Assembly: GCA_028023455.1 (NCBI GenBank)
Contig: JAQFVV010006197.1
Location: forward strand, 12,707,254 to 12,771,253
DNA from: Epiperipatus broadwayi
Lineage: Eukaryota; Onychophora; Udeonychophora; Euonychophora; Peripatidae
Reading direction: 5' to 3'
Length of the DNA stretch: 64,000 nucleotides
In this document: positions 35,892 to 47,979 of the stretch, one piece after another
Position numbering within the stretch: the first letter of the stretch is position 1
How the letters are laid out: the number at the start of each line of letters is the position of its first letter
Position numbers and translations under genes: made by a program
Notes under the pieces: generated by a model
Told to the model about the DNA's origin: nothing
The model's database searches: none
The model's input: the letters and a program-made list of their open reading frames with translations, nothing else

Positions 35892-36080
35892 AGGTTTGAA
35901 CATCAGCGATGACCAATAATTTGGCTTTTTAAACTTATCTTCTATTCACAGGTTCAATGCGACTACACCATTAATTTGGCTTTTTAAGACTTATTTGCTA
36001 TTCATGGGTTCAATGCGACTGTGCCAATAATTTGGCTTCTTAACTTATTCACTATTCACAGGTTCGATGCGACTGCGCCA
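35892..36080 (-). repeat. gypsy leader with four tandem primer-binding-site-like units
   Basis: Reading the minus strand from the 5' LTR, the primer-binding site TGGCGCAGTCGCATCGAACC (36080-36061) begins 6 bases from the LTR. The same site, with substitutions, recurs at 36026-36007 and 35970-35951. A more eroded copy lies near 35914-35892. Each copy is followed by a CTGTGAATAG- or AAGCCAAATTA-type spacer, giving a period of 54-59 bp. The first full copy is the one in the correct place for priming. Confidence 0.85.
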
Positions 36081-36086
36081 ATAATT

Positions 36087-36872
36087 TGCTGTGTCTCCAA
36101 CTATGACTGGGTGACCAACAAACAAATATACAATAAAACTCGACAGAATAACAGCACATACATATTTAGCAATAATAATTTATTAACAATTAAGAAAAAT
36201 AATTACTATACTGATCTTTAATACACATATAAAGTCTGCATTTGAGTGAGCTTAATTTACAGGTTAATTACTAAATAGCAAATAATGATTATAAAGATAA
36301 GTTAAGCTATTATTCACTTTATCTTCATTAACGTCTATAGTCTTGATAACAGAACCCTCCACGAACCTATTGAGGTGTTTAATAATAAGACAGAGACCGT
36401 CTGTTAAAAACACTTGTCGCCTTAGTGACGTATAGAAGCTGAGATTCTGGAAATGAAGTCCTCTGATGATGATCTCACTGCTCTTCAACACGTGGACACA
36501 GTGATGGTAACAGCAACCATAGAAAGAGCCCACAGTCCTTTTTCTCTGGTCTTTTATATTGATCAATTCTTTTGTTTTTCTTATTTTTTCTATGAGTAAT
36601 TTGACTTTTGCTTTAATCAGTTCGCTTAATTAATTTACATATTATTTAAAGTTTGCAATCGTAATGGAATTCATCTTAGCTTTAAATTATACATACAATT
36701 AATTAGTCTTAGGAATTCATTTTCATATAAGGTAATTCCTAAGTCTATTCAATTAATATACATACGTCTAATTAAAAGCTTTTATTTTTTAAACTTCGTT
36801 TAATTAAATATTTCTTTTCAACAATTTATTTAGCATCATTTTTAGGTTTAAAATATCATTTAATACTTTGCA
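36087..36872 (-). repeat. 5' LTR of the gypsy element
   Basis: This 786-bp LTR begins TGCAAAGTATTAAATG when read on the minus strand and ends GTTGGAGACACAGCA. It contains an extra ~50 bp (near 36390-36440) that is absent from the other LTR. Confidence 0.9.
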
Positions 36873-36877
36873 CACTT

Positions 36878-38485
36878 TTTCTTAATTTGATAAAAATTGT
36901 TAATCAAAAAACGATAGTGAACCAAGAGTTCCACATCAATGGTATTATACCTCGCTGCATATTTGAATAAAGCATGTAATTATATATCTTCTATCTTTCT
37001 GTGTGTGCATTATTTTTAAGAAAATAGCATTTAGTTTTGATGTATTTACACAAAAGTATGGAGAATGATCTCGTCATATAACAAATTACAAACAAATGAT
37101 GCAATCATTAAAACGATATTTTATTAGAGCAAATAAATGATTGGCATAAAAATACAAATACATTTTGATATATAATTCAAAAATTATTCATTACATGACA
37201 CATCTAATTATTGAGCATACTTTTAATCTTTAAATGAACTAAACAATTATAGTATTTTAATTGGAATGACATTCAAGCACTTCAAACAAACTTGAAATAA
37301 AAATAATTTTTTAAATAACTTTTAAAAATTCGATAGCTTTCAGAAATGTACATTTTTTAACATTATGATTGATTTATATTCATTTTAATTTTACGTTTAA
37401 AAAAGCATCTGAAAAAATGGAAATGATGAATACCAAATAAGTCACATATCGAAAGATGATAGATAATAATGTGAGTAAATTTCAAATAAAAGTTTTAGTT
37501 AGCTGACTTATTTTAATCTGTCTGGAAAAAAAGAATATGTAAACAACATAAATTATAAATTGGAAGAATGTATTTAGAAAGGTTTAAAAATGAAAGATAC
37601 TTACATTGATACTTTCCCATAAGTTCCTTCCTACACACATTCCATATCATGCATTCAATGATTACATGATTTATTAAATTTTAAATATTTCGATTTTTAA
37701 TTTAAATTAAGCATGTATGCAATGAAAGGAAACAAGTAATAAAGACTGTAGTTGAAGAAAAAAAATAAAAAGCGACATTGAAAAAAATTGCGCGAGAAAA
37801 AAATAGTGTATGTGTGGTGGTAATATTAATAAAATAAAATGAATTATTATTTTAATTGTTACAGTATTTATTTTATCAGAAATGTACAGCAGATCAAAAA
37901 TAATTAAAGTTTTTATTTATATCATAATTTATTTTATATATTGCAACGATCTGTTGTTTAAGGGAGGTAAATCAAATGTGGCGATTAAGATGATTGCGAT
38001 TGAAAGTCCATGTTAAATAATATATTCATTATGGGCGCCTTTAATCCCATAGCATTTTCATTCATATTGTTTTAGAAGATCTTTATTTTTTATTTCCAGA
38101 CTAAATCAGCAATAGTGTGATGCCTGTTAGTTAAATAATATTAATAATTATGGAAATTTATTCAAATATGTTTGAGTTAATAAAGTAAAATATTCACGAA
38201 TATTATAAAATTATAACAACTTAAATAATTAATTAAACTCATTAACTTTATCCAATTATATTTCAGTTCCTCATAATTAAATCGATTTCATTAAACAACA
38301 TTATAACTCTAAATGTTGATATTTAATTAGGAATACACAGACAAAAAATATTTATATGTGAATATGATTAATATGTTTATAAAAGTTAAGTTGAGATATA
38401 AATATTTAATATACATTATTTTAAAGTTTTCTACTTATAAAATTTTAGCCAAGTTAGATTAATATCTAGACTAAATATAATTACA
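36878..38485. other. AT-rich DNA, no gene seen
   Basis: No protein-like ORF or repeat is recognised. Confidence 0.5.
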
Positions 38486-38560
38486 AGGGATTTGAACTCA
38501 GACTTTCAAGCTCCCTATAGCTATCCATTCCATCTTTTCCAAAATACATATGCAGTATTA
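38486..38560. repeat. fragment of foldback family B, tRNA-like end
   Basis: GGGATTTGAACTCAGACTTT followed by CAAGCTCCCTATAGCTATCC matches the arms of the palindrome at 40885-42445. Read on the minus strand it has a B-box-like GAGTTCAAATCCC and an A-box-like GATAGCTATAGGG. Confidence 0.7.
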
Positions 38561-39595
38561 TCATTCATTAAATGTTCCAACAATTAATATGATGACGTGA
38601 AGTGACACAGATACTTTACAAAAATATATTATAAAATATATATTTACATAAAGATGATCAATTAATATAAACATTCACTTTTGTTTTATAAATTAAGTAT
38701 TATTGGAATTTATAAAAAAAATTATTTAATTAAATTCACAAATGAATATATAATATAAAAATACCTTAAGTATGACATAGTCAAATAATTTGTTAAACAC
38801 TAAAATAACAAATATGATAATGATTTTATACATATAGCAAATTAAAAAAGTGAAAATATATATAACTTCTTACAAATATACCAATATCAAATACAAATAT
38901 GAAGTGAAAACTAAATAAGATATAAATAATGTATTTTAATGTGGCTCAGTGAAAAATGACTAGTGACTGATTCTTTCTCTAAGCTACCTACCTGTATTAC
39001 CATATCTAGATCAATATATTTTTTATGTATTGACAAAATTTACTTATTCACTACAAAATTTTTAAGATGCTAACATATCTGGGTCACGAATTTTGATTTG
39101 AAATATGATTGTGTATTTTGTACAATCCATAATAGAATAATATTTTAGCATTAAATTTTATTTTAAATTGGGTAAAATTGGTACTGAAATGATTCAAATT
39201 GTATGTAGCAACGCCATGATTTGCAAGAACATTTTCAAATGATTTACATGATTTTATAATTGTCAGGATTGTTGAAAATGATCTTCAAAAGTATGATATA
39301 TATGATTACTGTCACATTTAGTTATAATTTATGATCTAAACATGATAGCATTTTAAAATTTTAGTGCTAAATAACTAAACTATGTCACAAAGTAACACAT
39401 ATATTAATCTAAAAATAGACCTTCAGGCAACTTGGAAAGAGAACCCCAGTCACTTTTCGCTGAGACAACTATGAGTAATCATAACAAAAATAAAATATTA
39501 TAATAAGTATAATGTATTAATTTTTTATTTTTGCATTACCATATCATATAAATATCTTCATAATGTATATATATAAAAGACATATTTTGCAGGTT
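38561..39595. other. AT-rich DNA, no gene seen
   Basis: Nothing recognised. Confidence 0.5.
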
Positions 39596-39599
39596 CATC

Positions 39600-39850
39600 T
39601 GTGTTAAAAAAATTTTTTTAAATATCGATATACCGACGTTTCGACTTGATCACACAAGTCATCCACTGGGTGATAAAAGATATATATATATGGATTCCCT
39701 TACTGACTTAAATTTTTGTCACTATTGTAAGATGATCCACATTAACAAAAATGAAATGCTTATATATATTGTAACAATGTTAAATGAGTTCAAAAGAAAT
39801 ACCATACCTGAGTAGTCCATAGAGCCCAATGTGGAGCCATTGTAACAATG
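39600..39850 (-). mobile_element. Penelope-like element 3' tail with hammerhead-like core relic
   Basis: On the minus strand CACATTGGGCTCTATGGACTAC (39838-39817) precedes a TATATA-rich spacer. Then comes GGATGACTTGTGTGATCAAG followed by TCGAAACGTCGG (39671-39635). The pair ACTTG/CAAGT can form a stem between a degenerate TGGATGA (canonical CTGATGA) and GAAAC, the layout of hammerhead ribozyme cores known from PLE terminal repeats (established knowledge). Coding sequence is absent. The tail is independent of the two other PLE families in this window. Confidence 0.55.
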
Positions 39851-40884
39851 TTAAAATATATAATTCACACAATGATTATGTATTTATCTTTAAAGTATAT
39901 TAAATTAAAACAATTATAGCATTATATAGTACTACAAAATTTCCATAATTTTTATTAAGCATTATGGCTTTGGAAAATGTAACTATACTATATAAATATT
40001 ATATGAAAAATTTATTACACAAATTTAAGTATAATAAAATAATGTCTATTAATCATGAAATATTTAACAGTTCCAAATATTATATTTATAAAGCAAATAT
40101 CTTTTCTTATTTAAAAAAGCTTTCATTACTATGACAAGTATTGTATTAAAACCAAAATCTAAAACTGCAAGAACCAACCAACCATCCAGTTTTCTCTCCA
40201 AATGCAATCTAACTTTTTAAAACCATAACAGTTCTCATCCATACATTTTTTTTCAAAGCTTCTTTTGTGAACTCATAATTTTTTTTTAATAAAAATTATT
40301 AATATTTCAATTAATTTCATATAACTTTTGTCTAGATATATAGACCTCTCCTACTTTTGTTATTATTATTATTTTTTTTTAATTTAAAAATTTAAATAGA
40401 AAAAAATAGGAGAAATAAAAGTAGCTTGACAATATTCATATAAAAATGTCAAAACATTAATAATTTGTGTAGTTTTTTTATTTTATCAATTCAGTAAAAT
40501 AAAACAAATTTGGAAAAAAGAAGTATTATGATTTTTAAGTATTGCATTATAATATTATATTTTTAAAAATAATAAAATATTTACAAATAAAAGCGCATTG
40601 AATTCAGGTTAAAGCCTGTTTAAAGTATTTACACATGCTTTCTGTGCGCTCAATAAATTAATTACTACTTTTAAATATTATTATATATATATATTTATTA
40701 AAGAATATTAGATTTTAAATTTATGCATCAACATTTACTCAATAAATATTTGTTTGTGTGATATTATTTATGGATGATTGATTTTATAATAATAAACTAT
40801 ATTAACTTAAAATATATTGAATATATTGATATATTTAAAATAAGATATATTAAACTTTAAATTATATAATAAGGATAATTTAGA
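39851..40884. other. AT-rich DNA, no gene seen
   Basis: Nothing recognised. Homopolymer T and A runs are common. Confidence 0.5.
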
Positions 40885-41965
40885 AGGGATTTGAACTCAG
40901 ACTTTCAACTCCCTACAGCTATTCACTCCATCTTATACAACCAATACACAAGACCACATACATGTGAAAAAGATAAATAATCTCCAATATATATATTGTG
41001 CTGAATCAGCATTCATCAGTTAGTCCAGATCATCATCTTACACACATATATAAACAGTGCTTATAGAGAGTTTTGCCTGTTTTTAAACCGTGCTTAGTTT
41101 ATATTAAGATAGCAAATCTTCATATTTCAATATTTCATCTCCACCCTTCAACTTTCTAGCCGTCCATATTATTGAAAATCTGATGATGGAATGCTCAAAG
41201 CCCTTATTGATGCCAATATTATTGTCACACACATGTTGACTTTAAGTCACTCTGATCCCTCATATATGGGAACTTAATATGCCTATTTAAACACCAGAAG
41301 AGTTATTGGGCAGAATACAGTCTGAATGTATATTTAAATACAAGTATATTTGCCTATACTGAATTTAATGTAATTTAGAAGGAATTTGAACTTAGACTTT
41401 CAAGCTCCCTATAGCTATCCACTCCATCTCATACAACCAATACATATGACCATATACATGTTAAAAAGATAAATGTTCTCCAATGTAAGCATTCCATGCT
41501 GAACCAGCACTCATTAATTGATGCAGATCATCATTTCTCACACACATTTGTAATCAGTGCTCATTTTATATTAAGATAGCAAATCTTCATACTTCCATGG
41601 ACAGGCTTCAATCTTCTCCTTCCTCCAACTCTTCAGCCATCCATATCACTGAAAATTCCTTCTAAATTACATTAATTTCAGTATAGACAATATACTTGGT
41701 TTTTAAATATTACATTTTCAGCCTGGATTTTGTCCATTCCTCTTCTGTGTATTTAAATGGACATATTAAGGTCCTATATATGAGGGGTCAGAGTGACTTA
41801 AAGTCAACATGGATATGACAATAATATTGGCATCAACAAGGGCTTTGAGCAATCCATCATCAGATTTTCAATGATGTGGATGGCTGAAAAGTTAGAGGGT
41901 GTAGAAGATTAAAGCTTGTCCCTTAAAATATGAAGATTTTCTATTTTAATATATACTGAATACTG

Positions 41966-42012
<47 letters not shown>

Positions 42013-42445
42013 TTGTGTGTGTGTGTATGTAGGAGATGATAATCTGGACCAATTGATAAGGGCTGGTTTATCATGAAATACATATATTAGAGATTATTTA
42101 TCTTTTCACATATCACATGATCACCATCTCTTATGGTTGGCACAGGGTGGCATTACTGTATGGAGAGTTTTGCCTGTTTTTCACATATATGTGGTTATGT
42201 GTATCAGATGTATAAAATGGAGTGGATAACTATAGGGAGCTTGAAAGTCTGAGTTCATCCAACTGATGAGTGCTGGTTCAGCATAAAATACCTATATTAG
42301 AGATCATTAGTCTTTTTCACTTGTATGTGGTCATGTGTATCAGTTGCATAAGATGGAGTGGATAGCTGTAGGGAGCTTGAAAGTCTGCATTCAAATCCCT
42401 TCTAAATTACATTAAGTTCAGTATAGACAATATATTTGTATTTAA
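40885..42445. repeat. ~1.5-kb near-palindrome of nested foldback elements, family B
   Basis: Outer segments 40885-41310 and 41730-42445 share long blocks in opposite orientation, for example AAAATCTGATGATGGAATGC (left) and its reverse form near 41850, and TGATCCCTCATATA (left) against TATATGAGGGGTCA (right). Inside, 41345-41710 is a shorter unit bounded by TATACTGAATTTAATGTAAT and its reverse complement at 41665-41690. Each arm begins with a tRNA-like module: AGTTCAAATCCC as B box and GATAGCTGTAGGG as A box on the opposite strand. A family A fragment (TATCACATGATCACCATCTC) lies at 42114-42185. No ORF is present. Confidence 0.8.
41967..42030 (+). repeat. (TA)n-(TG)n microsatellite inside the palindrome
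   Basis: About 17 TA units are followed by TG units with one interruption. The same position in the other family B copies is occupied by shorter TA runs (41045, 23863). Confidence 0.9.
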
Positions 42446-43105
42446 ATATAATAAGGATAAATATTTCATAAATTTTATTTTCATAAATATGTAAATAATC
42501 ATAAAATCACTAAATTATCAATAATATGTATATTTTGGTTTTAAGATATATATGTAAATAAAATAAATAATATAAATAACAATAAACAAATTAAACAATA
42601 TATGTATAATTCAATTATATATATTATTTTTTTAGAAATGGTATTTCTGAATGCATTGGGCATTTACTATGTTTGAAAGGAATTTATTGAATAATAAAGG
42701 TTACATCAGACATTTTCAATCATGTATGTAGGATAATATAAGTGAATTAAAAAAAGATGGAGTTACAAAATTTGATATATAGTTTCACATAATAAATACA
42801 AGAACATTTACATTTTGAAACAAAAAAAAATACAGATATACATGATGAATAATTGAGATTACATTGAATATAGAATTTAAAAAATGATACAGACATGTAC
42901 CTAAAAATAGTAAAAGACATAGGATGATTTAGAGCCAATGATAAAATTAAAGATATGCAATACTAATCTGTTTTATATGCTATTACTAACAGTTGAATGT
43001 ATTTGGAATATTTAAATAAAGTTAAATTTTTCTAAAGATATTCATTACACATATTAGATGATGAAAATAGTCCAATATAAAAATATAACTTATTACAATG
43101 CCACA
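42446..43105. other. AT-rich DNA, no gene seen
   Basis: Nothing recognised. Confidence 0.5.
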
Positions 43106-43109
43106 TGAG

Positions 43110-43560
43110 AGACCAAGTTACTGTATATCTGGTGTGGAGATTTTTTCGTCTCATATGTCATTTCAAGTTTATTCTTAAAAGTGTTTGAGCATCTTGTGAT
43201 ATTGTTATTGTATAGAAACTATGCACCTTATTCACCATAGCGTATAGAAAATAAATGTATCAGAGAATTTCTGTAATGTTTGATTTGGGAATGATTGTGT
43301 GATTGAATAAATGACATTGTTCTTTTTTTCTATGCACTACATTTGTATAAAGTATGGTTGTTTTTAGATTGCTGAATTGAAATCGAAAATGACTTGATCC
43401 CCCTCTTCTCTATGGCATAGGCCACATATGGCATAAATGTTGTTATGATATCTTTTATATTTGAAGAAATATAATGTTGGCAGAGATCTCATGTTTAATT
43501 TTATAAGAAAATCATTGTATTTGGATGAAAGTGTCCAGTACATGAACCTTCACAGATGTT
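43110..43560 (-). pseudogene. probable LINE C-terminal region
   Basis: A minus-strand reading gives NDFLIKLNMRSLPTLYFF (about 43515-43462), then YAICGLCHREEGDQVIF (about 43436-43386). The block FL.KLR...LPTL... followed by a CxxC and acidic residues is the usual C-terminal module of several LINE polymerases (for example R1-, Jockey- and CR1-like). Frames change on both sides and the reverse transcriptase itself is not present. It is unlike the RTE and Tx1-like copies in this window, so it is a separate LINE family. Confidence 0.5.
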
Positions 43561-44895
43561 GTTTGTTATTAATCTCCAGCATTAGTGAAATGCTTATTTA
43601 ATCTGTATTTGAATATAATGTGATGTAAGATGTCCAATAAGTGCCTTTCTCTGATATAATTTTGTTTTAAAGTTTGTGGACATAATAGACTCAAGAACTG
43701 TTGCCATAATTTCTATAGATAATGAAATTCAAATAAAAGAAAAATGCATAGAGTTGTTTAATATAATTAATAATACTATTAATTATATTAATTAACTCTA
43801 AGTACTTTCCTTTTATTTGAGTTTTAATATCTGTAGAAATGATAGCAACACTTATTTATTAAGTTTGAATTATAAAATAAAATTAGATTATAGCTTTCAT
43901 ATTCATAAGTATAAATAATTTGGTGACATCCTTGTTTATTACGAGGAAAGGAAGTTCTATTATTTCATATTTGAAAATTAAAATCTACATATTCAAAATT
44001 TAATTTCTTTGTAGTCGGCAACTAAAATTTTAAAATAGAAAAAAAAATCAATTTATTAAATTTTTGACAACAAATAATAATTCTTTTTCTTTGCATTGTT
44101 TATTACAATTAACTCTGTCAAATTCATAGTTAAAAAAGTATTTAAAATAAATTAAACATTTCAATTAAAATGAAATTTTTAAGAAATGTAAAACTTAACA
44201 AAAAACTTTTTTTTTAATAGTCAAGAATAAAAAATAGATTAGAATGAATAAAAATAATATCCTAAAATTGTTTAATGAAACTGAGTTCATTTCACAATTT
44301 CATATTGCATTTAAAACTCATTAAGGTAAATATCTTAAAAGAAGAAATGAAATTAATCTTTTTATATTACTGTAAATATATATTGTTTTAAATGTGTAAT
44401 TAAATACAAAAGAATGAAGTATTATTTTAGTGTATTATTTTTTGATTAAAATTTTATTTTATAGTTATACTTTAATAAATATTATATTCAATCATAGATA
44501 TAAATTATATATATCATATGACCTTGCATGCAATATTTATTTTTATAGTTAAGCACATAATTTTTTTAACTAATGATGCATATGATATTAAATAGTTAAT
44601 TGTTGTTTCCCCAACTACACAAAAAAGCTTTTTGTATATATTTTAGAAACAAACTTTATTATTATAATTACTGTTACTATTATTATTATTTTTATATATC
44701 TTTCGCTTTGATTCAATTTATTAACTACATTTTTTCTTTATGCTATAACATTTTAAAAACATGTTGGAATGGTTGTAATATTAAACTATTTTAATATAAT
44801 TTCCTATTCCTTCACATATACCTTAATTGCATGAAACAAAAAGTCTGAAAAGATTAATAATTTATTTTTATTTATTATCCTAGACTGCATTCATT
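43561..44895. other. AT-rich DNA, no gene seen
   Basis: A short inverted pair (AATATAATTAATAATACTAT around 43760-43790) is the only structure noticed. Confidence 0.45.
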
Positions 44896-44899
44896 TATA

Positions 44900-45650
44900 T
44901 ATCTAAATAAAGCATCATATATCCCTTATATAAACATTTTTCAATGCAATTTAATATAATAGAATTTATTTAATCTTGCTTACAGTTTTAACTTTTCAGC
45001 AGTCATCATTAGAGTTACAATATTCAAATATATATAATCATACAATTAATAAATTAATAACATATCTATGCATGCATACTTATAAACAATATAAATACTA
45101 TAAACAATATTCTATGTTATGAACTTAAAAATAACAATTCATTTTTAATGATGGCTATAATGATATATCATTCATTTTTAATTAATATTACTTTTTATCT
45201 TATTTTTAATCTTAATTGATTTTCTTTTCCATGGTTTGTTCTAATTTTAATATATACTACATTTGTATTTCTTTAAAACTTTTTAAAAAGTTATTTACAT
45301 CATTTTAATAATAACTACACTGTATTTTTTTATATATTCTATTTTTTCAATTTGTAATTTTTTTAAAATAATTTTACCTCTTTTAAATTCTTATTAATTT
45401 CTAAACAAATTTTAGCAGAAACAATTCCAAATTTTCTTACATTCCTCCCTCTATGAACATCTTTTAAAACTACATTTTATTATAATTATTATTATTATTG
45501 TTGTTGTTGTTGTTATTGTTGTTGTTATTTATTATTATTATCATTAACCTATACATATTTATTTAATTAACAACAATATTTTTATATAATTAATATCTTT
45601 AGACATAAACCCTTATTTAAAGATGGCCTAATATTTTAATTAATATAGTT
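44900..45650 (-). repeat. inverted copy of the PLE 3' end
   Basis: Read on the minus strand from 45650, this matches 46756-46942 and then 52444-52900. It has the ~108-bp coding-adjacent end (45541-45648), a compound TTA/TTG microsatellite (45480-45540) corresponding to the (TAA)n, a GATGTTCATAGAGGG block, and the tail word ACTGTAAGCAAG. Its microsatellite has diverged from that of the direct copy. Confidence 0.8.
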
Positions 45651-45679
45651 TCCTTTATTTTTCTATCTCTTTTATCAAT

Positions 45680-46755
45680 ACAAAAAACTAGAATTAGCAA
45701 TTAATAGATATAGAAAGGATAAAAACAAAAGTAAAAATGCCAATAAAAAATTGATGGAAATTATGGAAATTTGTTGCAAAGAAATTACATTTGAATTTAA
45801 AGAAAATATTATAACCAACAAAAGGGATTATTAATAGGAGGTACTAAGTGAAGTGCTAAGTAATATATACATGGAAGAGTTAAATGTATTGATGGTGAGT
45901 AACAAAATTGGTTCAGATTCATGAAAAAATATGTTGATAATTATTTATTAATTTTTAACAAAAGTCAGAGGCAAATAAATCTTTTCCTTGAAAAAATTAA
46001 TAATTTGGATGCAAATATAAAATTTACAATAGAAAGGAAAAAGCAAACAAGTTGTCATGTTTAGATATTCTGTTAATAAAGTCATATTATAATGTTAAGT
46101 GTAAAATAGAGACATCTATATATAAAAATTGAACGTAGATAATAATATAGCTAACTGGAATTTGAAGATAAACAAAAAGTACAAAGTGTATTGTATTAAT
46201 TCAATAATGTATAGAGCTATAAATTGTTGATTGAAAGTGAAAATTATGGTAAGTAGTTAGAATTAATAATTAAGAAATTTAAAATTAATGATTATCCAAT
46301 TAAAATTATAGAAGATAATATAAAATTATCAGAAGAGAAATTTAATAATAAGAGAAAATTATAAAAAAAAAATAGTCGCAACAAAGATAAATACATAGAC
46401 ATAAAAACTTATAATAATATTGGAAAAAATATAAATAAAATCATATACAAGATTAACAAAAAATTTAATAATGTGATGAAATTTAAGGTAATAAATAAAA
46501 AAACAAAAAATATACTAAAATTGTATAAATGGAGTATATAAAATTGAGTGTAAATCATGACAAGTTAACAATATTAGAAATAATTATGTAGGTAAAAGAA
46601 AGAATTCCAATGTATGCAAGATTAACCTCAAAAATATATGATAAAAGATAACCTACTCATTTACATTTACTAGAGACAGGACATCAATTTGAAAAAAGAT
46701 AGTATAAAGTTGATTAATTATACTAGTAATGAAAGAGATAGAAAAATAAAAGAAG
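45680..46755 (+). pseudogene. Penelope-like reverse transcriptase and GIY-YIG relic
   Basis: The N-terminal part has an AINRYRKDKNKSKNANKK-type reading. The polymerase signature appears at 45930-45941 as YVDN, the YVDD box with its second aspartate changed to asparagine. It is followed by INLFLEKINNLDANIKFTI, which is typical of PLE reverse transcriptases. Near 46590 a NNYVGKRK block and near 46670 an ETGHQFEKR-like block (split by frame changes) correspond to the GIY-YIG endonuclease. Numerous stops and frameshifts are present. This copy keeps parts of both domains, unlike the fragment at 25.7 kb. Confidence 0.8.
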
Positions 46756-46859
46756 CTATATTAATTTAAAATATTAGACATCTTTAAATAAGGATTTGGA
46801 TCTAAAAACATTAATTATATAAAAATATTTTTATTAATTGAATAAATAAGTATGTATAG

Positions 46860-46861
<2 letters not shown>

Positions 46862-46930
<69 letters not shown>
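46862..46930 (+). repeat. (TAA)n microsatellite
   Basis: About 23 uninterrupted TAA units lie in the 3' end of the PLE. The inverted copy carries a TTA/TTG compound tract at the same place. Confidence 0.97.
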
Positions 46931-46933
<3 letters not shown>

Positions 46934-47979
46934 TGTAGTTTTGAGCACCATCTGGAAAGTTATTTGAATTCAAACACTGTTTTAAAGTCTCTTATTTGTG
47001 TAATAAGTTAAGTGGGAATCTATTGTATTTATTACAGAATGATTTGAAACTCTTCTCTTTTTTCTTTTTTAAAAAAATACACCCACTTTGTTTTTGCCCT
47101 GTAAGGTGATATTTTTTTTGGCTTTATTTGTATACCACTAAAATACTAAAACTTTTATTTTTAAAACCAATTTCTGTTAACGTTTTTTAAAAATAAAACC
47201 AAACAAAAATAACTTTGGTCTCTATCTTTTGTCTCAGTGATGACAAAGTATTTCTCACCCCCACCCCCAAAAAAAAAAATTAAAATAAGATCAAAACTTT
47301 TGACGTTTTCAACATTCAGGTGAATAACATTTTATTTTTGCATGTTTTAACAATGAAATAATAAATGTAGAAATGCAAGCACATTAATGAGAATGATTGT
47401 TATTGTACTGTTTTCTGTAGCAGTATGCACAACTTGAGAAAGAGTGCTCAGCATGTGAAGGTAAGCAACACCATTGCAATACACAATAACTAGTGTCCTG
47501 TTTTAGTCAGTTATAACAATTATGCTTATCTAAGGCTAAGCAGGGGTTACATCTTTAAGATAATTTATCTGTAAACTTCTGCCGGTCAGTGAAATCTTAT
47601 CCTTATTTTTGCCAGTCCGCAGGTGTGAAAAGGTTGAAGAGCACTGTCTTAGATTATAGATCAATTGAACCTCATCTGTATTAGAATATTCAAATAACTT
47701 TAATTTAACAACCCGCCCCCCATTTTGCTAAAGTCTTTTAAAAAAAATCTACAAATATGAAGACACTAATAATAACTGTAACAAATACTGAATGTAACCT
47801 TTTAAAATTTCCCTTTAGAAGAATTTAATGCTATGTAAATGGAAGAAAATTTATGGAGCATAGTTTATAAAGTATTGCTGCACCCTAATAATAGGTTTAT
47901 ATGTGTGGAATTTCATAATTATAATCAAAAGGATTTTTTTAAAAAAACATTTTGTGTTTAAACAATAAAATGTTGTGTT

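Larger units (their letters stand above)
33090..36877 (-). mobile_element. Ty3/gypsy LTR retrotransposon, internally deleted, 5-bp target duplication
   Basis: The element spans 33095-36872 and is flanked by CACTT (33090-33094 and 36873-36877). The two LTRs (33095-33850 and 36087-36872) begin TGC and end GCA, or their mutated equivalents, and are highly similar. Transcription direction is minus, shown by gag, protease and integrase remnants in the order gag (35764-35040), protease (about 34990-34690), then integrase C-terminus (about 34350-33850), leading to a polypurine tract (AAAAGGAGGAA on the minus strand, ending at 33851). Reverse transcriptase, RNase H and the catalytic integrase core are absent, so roughly the middle of pol has been deleted. 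Clear LTR differences indicate it is not recent. Confidence 0.93.

Noticed and set aside
46862-46930. (TAA)n tract considered as a short CRISPR-like or satellite array
   Set aside because: It is a simple trinucleotide microsatellite with no spacers.
47400-47640. GCCAGTCCGCAGGTGTGAAA with AGAGCACTG, resembling a hAT terminal repeat
   Set aside because: No matching left end or 8-bp duplication, and the segment lies inside the 5' untranslated part of the LINE inserted at 46943.
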